Source: Clostridium sp. UBA4548 (GTDB lineage: Bacteria; Bacillota; Clostridia; Clostridiales; Clostridiaceae). From it: 25,593 nt of DNA. Made by a program: the position numbers and the translations under genes. The notes below the pieces were generated by a model. That model was not told where the DNA came from and made no database searches. It saw only the letters and a program-made list of their open reading frames with translations. The stretch spans positions 1 through 25,593 of the forward strand of contig NZ_DGLI01000005.1 in the NCBI RefSeq assembly GCF_002387895.1, given 5' to 3'. Every line of letters begins with the position of its first letter. Position 1 is the stretch's first letter. Of this stretch, positions 23,844 through 25,593 are shown in pieces.

Positions 23844-24409
23844 AATCTACCTCACTCATATAAAATGTCCTTTGATTATTTTATCATAAATCTACATAAA
23901 ATTAAGAGTTTATAATAATATTTTTTGTAAAATATTATTTTGCTTAAGAAATCGCTAAAACATTGAATTTTTCTTGTGACTAAAATTGAATCTTCTCACT
24001 TTTATGAAAATGACTTTTCTAATTTTTAATAAGTAATTGTAAATAAGTGTACGCATATCTTTCCTATATTATAAAATTATAATGCTGTTCATTAAAAGAA
24101 ATTTGCTTTCTTAGTTTACTTTTACCTATGCTCGTAAGTGGCTTTTTGAATTTAGTTCCTATAGATATTATCTTGTATTAAATTTTTTTTTAATACTCTA
24201 ATTTAGTTTTAAAAAAACTTGTAATTCAGCACTACATTTTTAATTTGTAAATATAACTACAACCAATAGTTATATCGTAACAATATAGTTTTTCTATATA
24301 CCTACATATTTCAATTGTAGTGAATGAAAAGAAGCTAACTCCAATATTTTCATAAATTAATTAAATTACTCACATACTACTACTATATTTTCATAAAGGA
24401 GTTGTGTAT
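23844..24409. other. AT-rich intergenic region between divergent genes
   Basis: This 566-bp gap separates the minus-strand DUF1846 gene from the plus-strand peroxiredoxin, so both promoters should be here. I see a possible TAAAAT -10 for DUF1846 near 23880 and an AT hairpin AATAATATTTT/AAAATATTATT (about 23912-23937). No gene or strong promoter for the peroxiredoxin was found. Confidence 0.4.
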
Positions 24410-24871
24410 ATGAGTTTAGTTCAGGTTGGAGCTGTAGCTCCAGAATTTTCAGTTAAAGACAATAATGATAACCCCTTACAATTATCAGACTTCAAAGGTA
24501 AAAGAGTCCTACTTTCTTGGCATCCAGTTGCTTGGACACCAGTATGTACAGACCAAATGCGAGCCATAGAAAATAGTTGGGAAAAGTTTCAGGAATTAAA
24601 TACAATTCCTCTTGGTTTTAGTGTTGACCCTACCCCTTGTAAAAAGGTATGGGCTGTAGCACTTGGTCTTAAAAATCTAAGAATTCCTTCTGATTTTTGG
24701 CCCCATGGAAAAGTAGCAAGGGATTACGGTATTTTTATGGAAGCTGAAGGTATGTCTGAAAGAGCTAATATTATAATAGATGAGTATGGTGTAGTTCAAT
24801 GGGTTAAAGTGTATCCCCTAAGCGAACTTCCTGATATTAATGAGGTTATTGAAGTATTATCTAATATGTAG
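24410..24871 (+). CDS. Peroxiredoxin (AhpC/TSA family)
   Basis: This 153-residue thiol peroxidase reduces hydrogen peroxide or organic peroxides. The peroxidatic site is PVAWTPVCT with Cys46, fitting PxxxT-x-x-C. A second cysteine, Cys77 (DPTPCKK), could act in resolution. The thioredoxin-like fold follows, with FWPHGKVARDYGIF and RANIIIDEYGVVQWV. I start at ATG 24410, 8 nt after AAAGGAG; a GTG two codons upstream is less likely. Single gene with its own terminator. It presumably protects an anaerobe's oxygen-sensitive enzymes. The exact subfamily is not clear by eye. Confidence 0.88.
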   Translation: MSLVQVGAVAPEFSVKDNNDNPLQLSDFKGKRVLLSWHPVAWTPVCTDQMRAIENSWEKFQELNTIPLGFSVDPTPCKKVWAVALGLKNLRIPSDFWPHGKVARDYGIFMEAEGMSERANIIIDEYGVVQWVKVYPLSELPDINEVIEVLSNM

Positions 24872-24875
24872 CAAA

Positions 24876-24919
24876 AAAACTGCTAATCTCCTAATTTAGT
24901 AATTAGGTTTAGCAGTTTT
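24876..24919 (+). terminator. Terminator of the peroxiredoxin gene
   Basis: AAAACTGCTAA and TTAGCAGTTTT pair around an inner stem CCTAATT/AATTAGG, with a T-run, immediately after the stop codon. Confidence 0.87.
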
Positions 24920-25220
24920 AAATTTGTATTTTTCCCTCTAATAATGCACATTAAGCTTTAGTTAGCTAGCTTATTATATAGAAATTCAACTAATAAATTC
25001 ACATATAAAACCTTTGCGATTTTAAATAATAAATTTTAAAATGGATAATTTTACCCTTATTATGAAAACCTTGGACAGGGGTTGTTTTAGTTTTTATCCC
25101 ATGTTAAGATATGTTCATCAGCAAGGCACCTAAGAAATAAAAGCTACTGATTGCAAGATGGAGTTACACATACCCCCAAGAAAGCAAGGAGCAAAATAAA
25201 AAATAAGGAGTTGTTGATAT
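24920..25220 (+). promoter_or_regulatory. Upstream region of the secreted-protein gene
   Basis: This 300-bp stretch precedes the exported protein. From about 25075 to 25200 it is less AT-rich than the surrounding spacer and contains GCAAGGC, TTGCAAGATGG and CCCCC segments, suggesting a structured 5' leader. I could not match it to a known riboswitch class. AAGGAG ends 10 nt before the ATG. Confidence 0.35.
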
Positions 25221-25593
25221 ATGATAACAAATAAATTATTAGCTTTAGTTTTATCTCTATTTACTGCAGGAGGTTCTGCTTCAGGAGTAGCTGCTGGAAC
25301 AGCTACAAATAAAGTTGAAATGCCAAAGTTTCCTACACAGCAAATAGTTCAAAAACAAATTTCAAATCCACAAAATAATGGACAAACTATAAATTTACCT
25401 TTAAACTTAAAAAATTCTTGTGATGGTATTGCACCAATACAAGTTCAATTACCTAGTGATAATTGTGTAGTTGCTGATGAAGACAATTCAGGAGTAGAAA
25501 CACCAGTAACAAATGAAGATAATAACGTAGAAGTTCCAGTAGTACAAAGTCCTACAACTGAAACTCCAGTTATAGAAGAACCAAAGACTCAGG
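25221..25593 (+). CDS. Exported protein, partial (runs off the window)
   Basis: The start ATG follows AATAAGGAG. The first ~25 residues, MITNKLLALVLSLFTAGGSA, form a signal peptide. The rest is low-complexity and rich in Pro, Thr, Val, Glu and Asn, with repeats such as ETPVTNE and TETPVIEEP, typical of a linker before a cell-wall or CAP-type domain that would lie beyond the edge. At least 124 residues are present and the 3' end is missing. Function cannot be assigned from this part. Confidence 0.75.
   Translation, partial: MITNKLLALVLSLFTAGGSASGVAAGTATNKVEMPKFPTQQIVQKQISNPQNNGQTINLPLNLKNSCDGIAPIQVQLPSDNCVVADEDNSGVETPVTNEDNNVEVPVVQSPTTETPVIEEPKTQ

Noticed and set aside
25090..25200. Cyclic-di-GMP or cyclic-di-AMP riboswitch before the exported protein
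   Set aside because: Short similar words (GCAAGGC) occur, but the conserved core blocks of those classes are absent.

Overview
The window looks like a low-GC, strictly anaerobic, amino-acid-fermenting Firmicute, most likely a Clostridium or close relative. The reasons are very AT-rich intergenic DNA, strong AGGAGG-type ribosome sites, a T-box, a preQ1-type riboswitch, oxygen-sensitive radical-SAM and glycyl-radical enzymes, and clostridial families such as DUF5692 and DUF1846. Almost every gene lies on the minus strand, so the map reads from right to left; only a peroxiredoxin and a truncated secreted protein at the right end are on the plus strand.

Right to left: (1) A partial exported protein (25221 to the edge) and a peroxiredoxin (24410-24871), both plus strand. 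(2) A DUF1846 protein (22335-23843) with its own terminator. (3) An XRE-cupin regulator (21321-21881), followed by a four-gene operon for trans-4-hydroxy-L-proline use: activase hypE, glycyl-radical dehydratase hypD, proC, and the nucleoside phosphorylase gene ppnP, closed by a terminator near 16472-16507. HypD makes pyrroline-5-carboxylate and ProC reduces it to proline. (4) A TetR regulator (15739-16296) and a four-helix membrane protein (15071-15439), each preceded by the same 13-bp palindrome TGAACA-N-TGTTCA, which suggests one small regulon. (5) A queuosine-salvage operon (12143-14364): nucleosidase queK, ECF S-component qrtT and radical-SAM queuine lyase queL. A preQ1-I-like riboswitch with a visible antiterminator/terminator switch precedes it at 14599-14680. 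(6) Single genes for RidA, a GNAT acetyltransferase, a TetR regulator and a DUF5692 membrane protein. (7) A hydrogenase-nickel-maturation operon, hypB - 896-residue Fe-S flavoprotein - hypA (4963-8728). (8) Two tandem erythromycin-esterase-like exported proteins (2155-4699). (9) gltX (6-1676) behind a T-box leader.

Note the naming clash: hypA/hypB are hydrogenase nickel-maturation genes, while hypD/hypE are hydroxyproline dehydratase and its activase. They are unrelated.

The most informative systems are the hydroxyproline and queuine salvage operons. Both recover compounds that a vertebrate host or decaying tissue supplies (collagen-derived hydroxyproline; queuine), which fits a gut or proteolytic anaerobe. 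The least explained items are the 896-residue oxidoreductase between hypB and hypA, the presence of ppnP in the hydroxyproline operon, an intergenic repeat family closed by GGGAAC/GGTTCCC ends at three sites, and a second T-box-like motif just after the gltX terminator. No rRNA, tRNA, CRISPR array or insertion sequence was seen.
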